Source: Gigaspora margarita (Eukaryota > Glomeromycota > Glomeromycetes > Diversisporales > Gigasporaceae). From it: DNA of 64,000 nt. Numbering within the stretch: the first letter of the stretch is position 1; the number at the start of each line of letters is the position of its first letter. The notes beneath the pieces were generated by a model that saw only the letters and a program-made list of their open reading frames with translations, made no database searches and was not told where the DNA came from. The stretch is taken from the NCBI GenBank assembly GCA_009809945.1, contig WTPW01000624.1:273171-337170 (forward strand), given 5' to 3'. Below are positions 21,540 through 31,218 of the stretch, piece after piece. The position numbers were made by a program, and so were the translations under genes.

Positions 21540-22130
21540 AGGTGATGTTGGAGAACTTGTCACTTCCACTTCTTTTACTTCTCCTTCAAAATGATTTCAT
21601 TATAACCAATATTTAATGAAGTCAAAAGTAATATTTTGCAAAGAAATTCCGCTAAAACTTTTCTTACTTAATAATCAAAATAATTATAACTAAGTTCTAA
21701 TAATATTTTTTGCAAAGGCCTTATGCAATGCTTTTCCCCCTTCAAATCCGAGACGATTATAATATGAAGTTAATGTAGTATTTTGCAAAGAGCTTCCGCT
21801 AATACTTTTCCACCCTCGGGGTCAATTCGATTTTTAGCATTATTTAAAAAAAAATCAGAAAAGAGTTTACATGAAGAGCTTCCATCCTTCAAAACCAAAA
21901 TTATTGTTACTTAGATTTGACGAAATTGAGATAATATTTTCGTGAAGAACTTATATCAATGCTTTTTCTCCTTCAAAACTCTAAAATTTAGGGTCAACGC
22001 TGTATTTTTACAAAGAATTTTTATTGATGCTTTTACTCCTGCTGGATCAATATTATTATTTTTTATTGTTGCTTTTACTTCTGTTGGCCCAATATTATTA
22101 TTTCTAAAATCTAAGAAGTTAGAATATTAT
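21540..22130 (-). pseudogene. Ribonuclease-inhibitor-type leucine-rich repeat relic
   Basis: The minus strand, allowing frame changes, gives successive degenerate LRR units: GPTEVKA and GVKASIKILCKNTALT, then FGFEGWK, PRGWKS with LQNTTLTS, YNRLGFEGGKALHKAFAKN, and a last KKSFSGISLQNIT followed by FEGEVKEV. The periodic E-G-G-K-A-L-x-x-A-L-C-K-N-T-T-L-T-S-L pattern, at about 28 residues, is the RNI-like LRR that is abundant in Glomeromycotina. Many stops and shifts mean it is dead. On the plus strand the same DNA looks like a tandem repeat (TTTGCAAAGAGCTTCCGCTA). A shorter relic lies at 58740-59030 in segmental copy 2. Confidence 0.7.
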
Positions 22131-22338
22131 TAGGCGATTCACTGATTTTAAGAGTTTTACAGATTTCGATGCGATGTTGTTGAGGTTTGATTTTTGCGAT
22201 GATGATTGAGGAATGTTATGAGACTAGATTAGTTATATTTTTTTTTAACGTATCCGGAATTCTCTTAGAATCGGAAAATACCTGATTTTACATATACAGT
22301 GTTTTAATCCTAACAAAAAAACGGGTTTCTTAATTTTA

Positions 22339-23295
22339 TAGCGGTTTGCAAAAAAGTGTAACACCTGCAGATCATGATGTCATGTGAAATCACATGAAAT
22401 CAACCGATTCTTGTAGATTTTTCAATTTTAGAGAATTTTAAAGATTTCTAGCAATAGTATAATCGTTATACTGAAATTTCATAAAAAAATAATCTTTATT
22501 GGCATGCCTCTCGTATACAGCGATGATTTGAAATGGCATATAATTTATTTACATTGTGATAATTATTCAATATCACAAATTATGAGCATTCTCTATATTA
22601 GTAAAGGTTTGGTAAGAAAAGTTTTACGGCTATATAAAAAATNGGGAAATGTAAGCTTTTCTTCAGATTCGGATATATCACTTGCTAGAGTAGTAAGATC
22701 ATATGTTTCTAATTCTGAAGAGTTGGCATTATTTTCAAATGTAGAATTCGATGTTGCTTTGAACTTTTTTGCTTTCAAAGATAATTTCAATAAACATTAT
22801 TGCATCGAGAAAACAAAGTAAAATTGAAAGTCTCTTTTGAACTCAATAAATAATTATAGTGCTCTATTTTTTGACGAACAAATTCGCTTTCTTTTTTATC
22901 CAGTTTGGATCAAAGACTCGCGTAAATGTATATTTAACGGCATCTATCTGATTACTTTTGTGTGGCACAATATAAATTGCAGTCACATTTTTCTTGCTGT
23001 AAATCAATTCCACAGTACATGCATTTTCGGCACTAAAACAAGTCCCTCGACGATATTTTAATTTTGTTTCTTGAACATCGGTCATTTTTTGAGAAAAAAA
23101 TATGTGTACGTAAAAAAAAAGTAGAGTACAATAATTTTACATATAACTTTTTATACGTATAAATCACTGATTAAAGCTATGATTAAGATATGATTTTACA
23201 TAAATTCTTAAATAGATTCTCTATTTAGAATTTCAAAAATTCTCAGCCATCATCATCATGAAAATTATGGTGTTACACCTTTTTGCAAACCGCCA
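22339..23295 (+). mobile_element. Tc1-like DNA element with GCGGTTTGCAAAAA inverted ends
   Basis: Terminal repeats TAGCGGTTTGCAAAAAAGTG and (reverse-complemented right end) TGGCGGTTTGCAAAAAGGTG, followed by TAACACC, are flanked by TA at 22337-22338 and 23296-23297. Segmental copy 2 lacks the whole element, so it inserted after duplication. It holds a short HTH reading frame. Two smaller elements with related TTTGCAAA ends (24166-24408 and 60215-60440) were in place before duplication. Confidence 0.85.
22504..22821 (+). CDS. Truncated Tc1-like transposase HTH protein
   Basis: A 105-codon frame starting MPLVYSDDLKWHIIYLHC. Residues 1-48 form a homeodomain-like helix-turn-helix with the core ISQIMSILYISKGLVRKVLR, the pattern of N-terminal DNA-binding domains of Tc1/DDE_3 transposases. 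From about residue 50 the sequence is Ser/Asp-rich and shows no second HTH or DDE block, so no catalytic domain remains. An N at 22643 makes one residue uncertain. It lies inside the TA-flanked inverted-repeat element and could at most be an end-binding protein. An opposite-strand frame at 22864-23085 (RRGTCFSAENACTVE) might derive from another transposase part, but I cannot assign it. Confidence 0.5.
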   Translation: MPLVYSDDLKWHIIYLHCDNYSISQIMSILYISKGLVRKVLRLYKKXGNVSFSSDSDISLARVVRSYVSNSEELALFSNVEFDVALNFFAFKDNFNKHYCIEKTK

Positions 23296-23701
23296 TAATT
23301 TACATGCCTGGTTAGGGTGGGTATTACTGTGTCTTCGGTTTAAAGTAAAAATTTCGATTGATTTAGGTAAAATTCTTTTGATTTCGACCATTTTAGTTTT
23401 ATTTTGAAAAAAATTTTCAAAAAAAATTATTTCTCGTGTTCCTGTTTGTTGTTGGTTAATTTACTGTCGATCATCAACAACTGGGCAAATTCATTTGAAG
23501 AAAAAATTAATTTCTTTCGATAATTTCCGTGTTAGGAAGATCGTAAATTAATTGCCAAAGCAACTAATTTATATACTTTTTAAAGTGCTTTTTGGAAATA
23601 CAAACATCATTTATAGGTGTTAACGTTCATTGTGTAAAAGAATCTCAAAATGATCTTAAACCCAACATACTTAGCTTAGAAACAAATCCTATCAGACCAT
23701 T

Positions 23702-23922
23702 GACCGTATTGTCACGAAATAGCGGGCATGGTCGTTATTTAGAAAATCGTGCCTTCTAAAAATACCATGCATGGTTTCAAAATAACGCCCATGCGCGTCC
23801 CGAAATGACGCATACCCGTATTAGGGAATAAGCAAATTCGAGAAATTTTTATCTTATCTCAAAATAACGTCCATGCGCGTACTCTAAATAACGCGTAATT
23901 TCGCTACAATACGGTAATAAAA
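23702..23922. mobile_element. Small inverted-repeat element ACCGTATTGTNRCGAAAT (copy 1)
   Basis: Ends ACCGTATTGTCACGAAAT and ATTTCGCTACAATACGGT; the interior is rich in AACGCCCATGCGCG-type units. Present in both segmental copies (59697-59937), so older than the duplication. Confidence 0.65.
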
Positions 23923-24165
23923 CAACGGTAACTAAGAACTATTTTGAAAAATATAAATTCAAAAAAAGAAATTTCATTAGTAATAAAGAACGGAATCGTT
24001 TGTAAACTCAAAAATTAATTTAAATTCAATCAGGCTGCCAAATTTAGTTGGGTTATACGCAAAAAAAGGCCGAAAAATTGTTAAGAGACACTCCTAAATA
24101 CACGCTAATATTACTTAAATTAAGCAGCTACGCGATGTAGTCGAGTTGAAATCGTGAATGCGATT

Positions 24166-24408
24166 ATAAAGCTTTGCAAAAAGGTATAACCCAGTGATTT
24201 TTGAATACCCCATTAACCTATTTTTATTGATGTGTGCCTCTGCAGATCACGATTCCATGCGAAAATCGGATTTTTCGCGATTTCAAGAATTTTATAGATT
24301 TCCAATAAGTTATTATATTACAAATTGAATATTTATTGATAGAATATTTAGAAACTCGAAGATTTCCCTCCGCGAAAATCACGTGGACACCTTTGCAAAC
24401 CGTTATAA
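24166..24408. mobile_element. MITE related to the TTTGCAAA Tc1-like element (copy 1)
   Basis: Left TATAAAGCTTTGCAAAAAGG and right CCTTTGCAAACCGTTATA are imperfect inverted repeats of about 25 bp. An internal CTGCAGATCACGATTCCATG resembles CTGCAGATCATGATGTCATG just inside the 22339 element. Shared by both segmental copies. Confidence 0.65.
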
Positions 24409-24739
24409 AATTATGAAAAAATGGAAAATCTACCAGGACCTGTTTGATTTTAAGTGAATATTGAATGGAACAATTACAAAATAATATAAAATTATTTAAA
24501 CGATATTGAAGCTAAAAGAATAAATTTCATATGTTCCATTTAAAGGCTTATTGTTTAAAATTAACGTTAACGAATAAACAAATCGTAAAATAGAGATTTC
24601 CGATACCCGATACGAAAGTATCGGTGCAACATATCAGATATTGTCTCGAATCGATTACGGTGTGTATATTAATCATAAGACACATTGCCATGATTTATTG
24701 ATTATTTATACGATCTAGCAGTCTGCAAAAGGTTTTAAT

Positions 24740-24830
24740 TGGATGGCCTGTCGTGACGACAGCTATTCCTAAGTTAAATTTAGATGATTTATGGCCTGTC
24801 GGATGACAGTCATAATTTTTGTTTGGAAAT
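24740..24830. repeat. GGCCTGTCGTGACGACAG / GGCCTGTCGGATGACAG pair
   Basis: CTGTCGTGACGACAG (24748-24762) is a perfect 15-base palindrome. About 50 bp on comes a second half-site, GGCCTGTCGGATGACAG. Both are kept at 60797-60870 in the other segmental copy. Function unknown. Confidence 0.5.
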
Positions 24831-25609
24831 AGAGATGACAACAACCACGAATTAATTTTCTTGTATTTGTGTACATCACATCTTGTCTAGGTTAGTTAGT
24901 AACATAAAATGTTAAAGGCTTTTTTCCAGATAGAATTGACCGGTTTTTTTATCCCATTCTTTACAACAGACAGTAGCATTTAGAAGGTAAACTGGCATAG
25001 TTCGATCGATATTCTCAAATTCTGCACTATTAGTATGTATTGCACGAAAGCAGAAGAGAGAGTATACTTATAATTGTATTTCAATGTTTCAGCAACACCC
25101 ACTCGATGAGAGGCGAAGTGTACGTACGGGGGTTGGTCAATGTATTTGAATTGATGAAAACGATTCTGATTCCGAATAATTATGGACTGAAGTATTATTT
25201 GTTTTAGTCTGGCTAGAATTCTGATTGTAAAATATTATTGCTTACAAAGACTGTATTATATAATGCATATCTAGGTTGGTTGATATTCTATTATTGTTTT
25301 TAAATTGGCGAGAATTCTGATCAATACTGTATGCCAAAAAATGGAAGCCTGCATAATCCGGAATTAAATACAAATCGTGAATATGCAATAATTCAAAATT
25401 ATGATTTTAATATTTATATTAATTATATAAAAATGTATCAAAATCGTATTTTTGATATAATTTTGCGTAGAAATAGAGTCTTTTGCTACACTCTGGACAA
25501 TTTAAATGCCTACATTTGTTATCCATTAATCGTGAATTTATCATTAACGTTAATGCTTTTGATTTATTTAGTTTTATAAATTCAATTTTAAAACATCATA
25601 ACTTATAAA

Positions 25610-27176
25610 CTACTCTTTTTTTCGAATTTGATATACTTCATATTCATCTACTGAAAAGTTATATTTGACTTTAGTATTTCTAAGTGCTTTTTCATATGAT
25701 TCAAGGCTACAATCGCATTTGTCATTCCGATTGAAATCAGTATACATGGCGAGATCACCATAATTTCCGAAATTTGGACCAAAATAGAAAAGAAAATAAT
25801 TATAAACCCAACACATTCAGTATTATAGAAAAGTGCATAGTAAGGTTCCTTTAAACGACTTAAAATTGAATTTTGAATGGTACCATTTTTCAATGAAAAA
25901 ATAAAGCTGTTATCACAATACATATATTTACCATGTTTTAATTTATCCCATGCTATAGGATTATATCCACCAAAAATTTCATCAGTACCTTTAACTTTCA
26001 TAACCACAACAGTATTTTTTTGCTTATCACATAATTTCCAAAATGATTTGGAAGTAAAACCATCTCTTGCTCCACGGATAAGTAATTTAAACTCATATGG
26101 ATTATTTATTATTGAATACGCTTCAGTTTTCTTATCAACCCATGAAGCAATTTCAGCTGCATGTGTTTCGCTTATAACCGTTGAAAATGGTTCTGTCGTT
26201 CTGGGTGGTAATATTGGAGATGAAATAATACTACGAGGTGGAAGAATTATTGATGATACCGGTCGATTTGGAGTAAGAAATCTTTGCATTAAGTCTTCCC
26301 AAAGATTTTCTTCAAGAATTTTTTTGTATGGTTTCACTTTATCAACGATGTCATCACCAGATAATTGAAAATAACGTATGAGAGGTAAACAATTTTGTAA
26401 TGTAATTTTCAAAGCTAGAAAATTTTCACCGGACCAATTTTTAGGATCAGATGATAGACCAGGATTTTGTGCAATTCCCCATTGGATAACATAATTCCAA
26501 ATTTTTATTTCTTCCATTTGTAAATCGTCGCGCCCTATAAGTGAAACTAATGCATTTTCTTGAAGTGTAGCAAAGTTTTCAGACTCAAAAACCTTACTTG
26601 GGTGCTTTGTTGCAATATCATTGCACCATTTTTGTAATTCTTGAAATTGTTTATTTTGAAAACTTGTTTGATAAATACGAGCAAAATTTAAACGAAGCCA
26701 GTGTGCATTATTTTCGATTAAATATTCTTCAAGATATTTAACCAATTCTTCAAGAAGAAGCTCACAAGAAACAATCATGAGTTCAAAAACAAATGATACA
26801 TCTTGATCGTTCAACAAAACCACCCCTCCATAGATATATCTATATAAAATTTGTAAGTTTAACGATTCGAAATTAGTTTCTTAGACATACTACAAATGTA
26901 TATAAAATATCTTATTATAACTTACTTAATTATAATCTCAAATTGTTGAGTAGTAACATGTTCCAAATTGATTATTTTAATGTTATTTTTATCTTTGCTA
27001 ATGTTTGCTAACTTATTACGAAAATACAAAGACCTATATCTTAAAACGTTTGAATGTGCATGGAATGTTTTAGTATCTGAAGATTCTCTCGTATTAATTA
27101 TTACATTAAAATCTTCTTTATCATCAAGAAGTTCAAGATAATTTGTCGAAAGTTTCTCAAAGAGTTTTCTTGTCAT
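25610..27176 (-). CDS. BTB-BACK-TLDc domain protein, paralogue 1, frameshifted in TLDc
   Basis: Two exons: 27176-26926 and 26839 downward. They are joined across an 86-nt intron (26840-26925) with GTAAGT donor and TATAG acceptor, giving IIIKYIYGGVVLLNDQ. BTB spans about residues 20-115 (FNVIIN...FHAHSNVLRYRSLYF), BACK about 130-245, then a Pro-rich linker with two LPPR motifs, then TLDc from about 305 (LLIRGARDGFT, GTDEIFGGYNP). In this architecture BTB mediates dimerisation and often cullin-3 binding. TLDc is linked to oxidative-stress and V-ATPase proteins. The exact role here is unknown. Compared with 61630-63161, 32 nt (about 25770-25805) are inserted, so translation diverges after ALFYNTEC and stops at 25648 (480 residues). 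The original C-terminal frame stays open to 25610 (VDEYEVYQIRKKE). It may be a recent pseudogene or have an altered C-terminus. Confidence 0.85.
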
Positions 27177-27540
27177 TTGGATTAAACTTTAGGTTGAATT
27201 TTGCACTTGAGAGTTACGTACGTACGTACAGTACCTACGTATTACAGTATTTATCTATCTATGTATAGTAGATCAGACCTTTTTTTGAATATACTTCTGC
27301 ATACGCAGTAGCTTCAACTCAAGTTTATGATTCGATAACAGATAACTACAAGTTATATATAACATCAATAAATATAAAACAAATCACCTCTATTAATTGC
27401 TCTTACTCTGAGAGGAGTCGAAGAGGAAGATCTTTTCATGCTCATCTGAGTTCAGCCGATGCTCGGCTTCCACTCTGTTATAAATTGATATTGGTTGGTC
27501 TACTCCTCGTGAAAATATTAAAATAAACTGATTAATAATT

Positions 27541-27629
27541 GTTTGTAATCAAGTCTCTTATCAAGCACCTCAAACAATGAGTCAAAAAATGTCGGGAATA
27601 AATTTTACTTAGCGGAAAATATTTAAAAT
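27541..27629. other. Unique AT-rich spacer
   Basis: Short stretch between the end of the segmental duplication and the pogo-type MITE; nothing recognised. Confidence 0.3.
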
Positions 27630-27631
27630 TA

Positions 27632-27775
27632 CAGTCAAACCTCTATATATGCACACTCTATAAATGCACACCCCTCTATAATTGCACCTTATTCATCAGT
27701 CCCAACTAATAATGACATTTATAAAATTACTCTCTATTAATGCACCAAGGGGGTGCATATCAGATAGTTTGACTG
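27632..27775. mobile_element. Pogo/Tigger-type MITE, 144 bp
   Basis: Ends CAGTCAAACCTCTATATATG and GATAGTTTGACTG, flanked by TA at 27630-27631 and 27776-27777. CAGT(C/A)...ACTG ends with a TA target are typical of pogo-type elements. The interior repeats TATAAATGCACA-like units. Located just outside the segmental duplication. Confidence 0.8.
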
Positions 27776-27980
27776 TAATTAATCGTGTTTATCATTACGA
27801 TGAAATGCGTAAATTAATAAAGTTTATTACGTAATAACCCATTTTTTATTAGTAAAATACATAAAATGAATTTTTCATTTCAGTCAACAAACTTTTTACA
27901 ACAAACCACCTTTTTTATGCTTGCTTTTGAAAAGTTTACTATCAATAGAGTATTCAAAGAGATCGCTCAAGCAACTTGCC

Positions 27981-29110
27981 ATGGATCATCATTTTCGACA
28001 GCAACGAATTATTATTTTACTTGTCGCATTAAAAGTTTTTATGGAAAATAAAAAAAAAATCGAGAAGCCCAAGAAACAATATCAAATACTTACCATCTCT
28101 TAGTTTTCGTTCAAATGGCAACAACTTCAACTATTCCACCATTAATCTCTTCATTTGATGCGGTAAGCAACGAAGATCTAAAGCTGGTGGATTCTGGATT
28201 AATGGTTTTCCATATTTAACTGATAATGAGGGTTATAATTTTTTTTAGCAACATTTTCGTATTACACTCTCAACATTTAGAGCTATTGTTTCTTGATTAG
28301 AGACATATTATACCTTTAGATCTGAAGTTCTTAATGCTACACCTGTATGGAAGCAAATTGTTATTGCTTTGTGGTGCTTATATAATTACTTTCGAGTTAA
28401 GCAGCAAGCAGTAGAATTTTGCTCTTACTTTTGGCAAATCTTTTTGATAATAGGTCGTGTGGTTTCACTGGTACTAATGGCGCAGGTATTTGTAGTTTAG
28501 AATAAACTCTTGGAGTAAGTCAAGGATCAGTTATTCATTTCAAGACAGATTCTTGGAAGCAATGTTGGATTTGGAGAAGGAAAGAATAAAGTGGCCATAA
28601 GGTGCACAATTAACAACAGTTATTCAAGAATTTGAACATGAAATAACTGGTTTAAAGCATAACTTACCTAATGTTACTGGTACAATGGATGGACCACATA
28701 TACCTACTATATTCATCCTTCTATTAAGAATAGCTCATGTTTTGTAAATCATAAAAATTTTCACTCAATTAACCTTCTTGGAGTTGTAGATAGTTGAGAA
28801 TGATTTACATATATATGTTGTACCCGGATTTAGAATTTGTCCCAATTTGAAATCTGTCCTAATCCTACCTCTAACACTAGCTCTAACCCTAACCCTAAAG
28901 TCACCTGAAGTCCTAATTCTGCTACAAAATTCTCATCTGGGGCAGCCCGATTCCGAATTGGGCACCGGGGTACAATATATATATGCTAGAGAAGCAGGTT
29001 AATAAAATTGTAATATTATTTTTTTTAATTTATATATTAGGTCATAAAAAGTTATAATATGAAATTTGAAAAAAATAACATAGCAGCCCAGCTTTTATTT
29101 TTTTATTATT
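27981..29110 (+). pseudogene. PIF/Harbinger-like transposase relic (copy B)
   Basis: From ATG 27981 the relic reads MDHHFRQQRIIILLVALKV, the Arg/Leu-rich start of Harbinger transposases. It then reads (with shifts) GGFWINGFPYLTDNEG and QHFRITLSTFRAIVS, a TGA where CGA/Arg is likely, LETYYTFRSEVLNATPVWKQ, LGVSQGSVIHF, RIKWP and LKHNLPNVTGTMDGPHIPT. It continues with VNHKNFHSINLLGVVDS. The Asp in MDGPHIP and the Asp in GVVD are the first two DDE acidic residues. The third Glu lies beyond the truncation. A 158-bp inverted-repeat element interrupts it at 28818-28975. Clearly non-functional. Confidence 0.75.
28818..28975. mobile_element. Inverted-repeat insertion in the Harbinger relic
   Basis: Ends TTGTACCCGG and CCGGGGTACAA are set in ATATAT on both sides. 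Copy A reads GATGCTAGAG without interruption at the same point. The interior holds CTAACCCTAACCCTAA, a telomere-like run that is probably incidental. Confidence 0.65.
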
Positions 29111-29164
29111 ATTTTTTTAATTAAATTTAGCAATCATGCTAGTACTGTATTACATCAGCAAATT

Positions 29165-29600
29165 TTATATATAGATATTGATCGATATATAACACTTAAT
29201 CGTTTTATATCGATTATAAAATATCATTATATATCGATTAATTGGATAAAAATTGATATATGGGGGGAAGTCAATAGAAAAGGGACAAATTTTTCTAAGT
29301 ATAAGTTTTTTCAACTTTGAGCTTAAATATTTTGTCAACTATCTTATTAAATCTAATCAATTTTTTTTATTTTAATTCTAGATAATTATAAGATTAAAAT
29401 AAAAAGAAATTTATCAAAATTGGTTAAGTAGTTGTCAAGATATTTTAATTTAAAAATTAAAAAAATTTTACTAAAAATGGCTTGACCCTTTTCTATTGAC
29501 ATCCCCCTATATATCTATAATCAATATATATCATTTTTATATATTAAATCGTTATATATCTATAAATCGATAATAATTGTAATTATTTGAAATGATATAT
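29165..29600. repeat. ATATATCGATATATAA-type AT-rich repeat, split by a MITE
   Basis: GATATTGATCGATATATAAC and TTATATCGATTA-type units lie on both sides of the element at 29262-29507. Same family as 9755-9915 and 39335-39545. Confidence 0.5.
29262..29507. mobile_element. MITE with GGGGGAAGTCAATAGAAAAGGG ends
   Basis: Left GGGGGGAAGTCAATAGAAAA and right TTTTCTATTGACATCCCCC are inverted. Flanked by ATAT on both sides. The interior has TTTTATTTTAATTCTAGATA-like symmetric blocks. No coding sequence. Confidence 0.75.
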
Positions 29601-29754
29601 AACAATTAACAGATCTTTAACAATTACATAGTGTTTTGACCCATCACAAAAATTCCAACCTGGATCACCAGGAAAAAAAAAATAAAAAAAATAAAATACC
29701 AATTAATGCAAATTAAAAAAAATTGGCATAGAAAAAAAAAAAGCTGTTTTATAC

Positions 29755-29935
29755 TATTTTTACTCCTCTCTTCCTTTTCTTCTCTTTTCCTTTTCTTCTT
29801 TCTTCCTTTTCTTCTCTCTCACTTTTTTCCTCTCTCCCTTTTCTCCTCTCTCCCTTTTCTCCTCTCTCTCTTTTCTCCTCTCTCTCTTTCTTTCTCTTCT
29901 TTCTTTTTCTCTTTTTATTTCTTTTTTTTTTTAAT
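29755..29935. repeat. Polypyrimidine tract (CTCTCTCCCTTTTCTC units)
   Basis: About 180 bases of almost only C and T on this strand, built from CCTTTTCTTCT and CTCTCTCCCTTTTCTC units. Open frames on either strand are Ser/Phe-Leu or Lys/Arg/Glu repeats and not genes. Confidence 0.8.
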
Positions 29936-31218
29936 ATTTCAAATACTTTCAAAATATTTTAGGACTGGAAAATCAAGCTGGATTAGTAGATCTGTACCCT
30001 GGATCATACCAAGGGCATGTTTGACTAGTATTTTCAAAATGTTTTGAAATGTTTTGATGATTATAGTACAAAATGAGATTAGATTTTTGTTTATTTTTTT
30101 TGTTTATAATTTAGATCTTCTATCAATTTTACATTGTTTTTTCATTTTTGGTTTGTCTTTTTTTTGGGTTCATTTTATTTCATTTAGTTTCATTTAGTTT
30201 TATTTTGTTTTTTCTTTTATTTATTATTTTTTANTTTTTTTTATTTTATTTTTACAAAAAACACCAACTCTAACTTTTGGCACTTTGCAAGAAATCTAAT
30301 AACTTTTCAAAACTATGCACTAACCAACTCAGCCTTCTGACACATTGCAAGAACACAACTGATTTTACCAACAATTTCTAAATTTCAAAGAATGCTTCTT
30401 AGAGAAATAAAGATTTAGTTGGTGCTTTATTTTTTTTCCGTTTGATGGTTTTTGTTCTTTTTGTTTTTGTTTTTGTTTTTTTTATTTTTTTTTATTAATT
30501 TATTTTATTCGTAAGAAAAATAATCTAGGCTTTTTCACATTTTGCAAGCAAACCAGACTTTTCCAGCACTTTGCAAGTATACATACAACTTGATTTCAAC
30601 AATTTTGTCATGAACTTTACTTCAGAGAAATAAAGATTTGGGGTTTTATTTTTTTTATTCAATTTGCTTACATTTCATTTTTTTTGTTTGTTTTCTTTTA
30701 CTTATTTCTTTAATTTTTATTTTTTTATTTATTTCAGCACTTTGTGAAAACCTTCAATGATTTCTAAATTGCAAGAATATGAACTTAAAGAAATGGAGAT
30801 TTGAAGCTTCATTTATTTTTTTTATTTAATTTGCTTACAATTTTGTTTTTTGTTTGTTCTTTTTTTTTACTTATTTTTTAATTTTATTTTATTTTATTTA
30901 TTTCTTACTTCCTTCAGCACTTTGCAAGAAAACAATCTAACTTTTCCAGCACATTACAAGAACACCAATTCTAACTTCTCTGATACTTTGCAAGAAGTAG
31001 TGAATATAAGCGAATATAATAGTTAAACCAAAGAAGGAAATAATAGCTAATTGCAGAGTGAGGAAATAAGAGAATTAGATGTGAAAAAGTGCAAAAGTAG
31101 TCATTTTCATTTTTTTTATTTTTTCAGTTTTGTTTTTTTTTTGGTTTATTTTTTTTCATTTTTTTATAATAATATATAATAAAATATATAATATTTAAAA
31201 TATTAAATAACAATAATA

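Larger units (their letters stand above)
20370..27540. repeat. Segmental duplication, copy 1
   Basis: Collinear in the same orientation with 57737-63510. It starts at CATTGAAATTGATGCTTGAG and ends shortly after GTGAAAATATTAAAATAAAC. The shared content is a non-coding leader, an LRR relic, two small inverted-repeat elements, an intergenic part with CTGTCGTGACGACAG, and the BTB-BACK-TLDc gene. Copy 1 has two insertions that copy 2 lacks (about 20879-21120 and 22339-23295). It is direct evidence of duplication of a host gene block about 37 kb away. Confidence 0.92.

Noticed and set aside
21540-22130. Pure minisatellite interpretation
   Set aside because: The periodicity is explained by leucine-rich repeat codons on the minus strand.
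25877-26368. 163-residue plus-strand frame
   Set aside because: Antisense of the BTB-BACK-TLDc exon.
28862-28910. CTAACCCTAACCCTAA as an interstitial telomere
   Set aside because: Too short and degenerate, lies inside a transposed element; a similar run near 18508 is also inside an element.
29706-30047. Frames over the CT-rich tract (Ser/Phe/Leu or Lys/Arg/Glu proteins)
   Set aside because: Produced by the polypyrimidine repeat itself.
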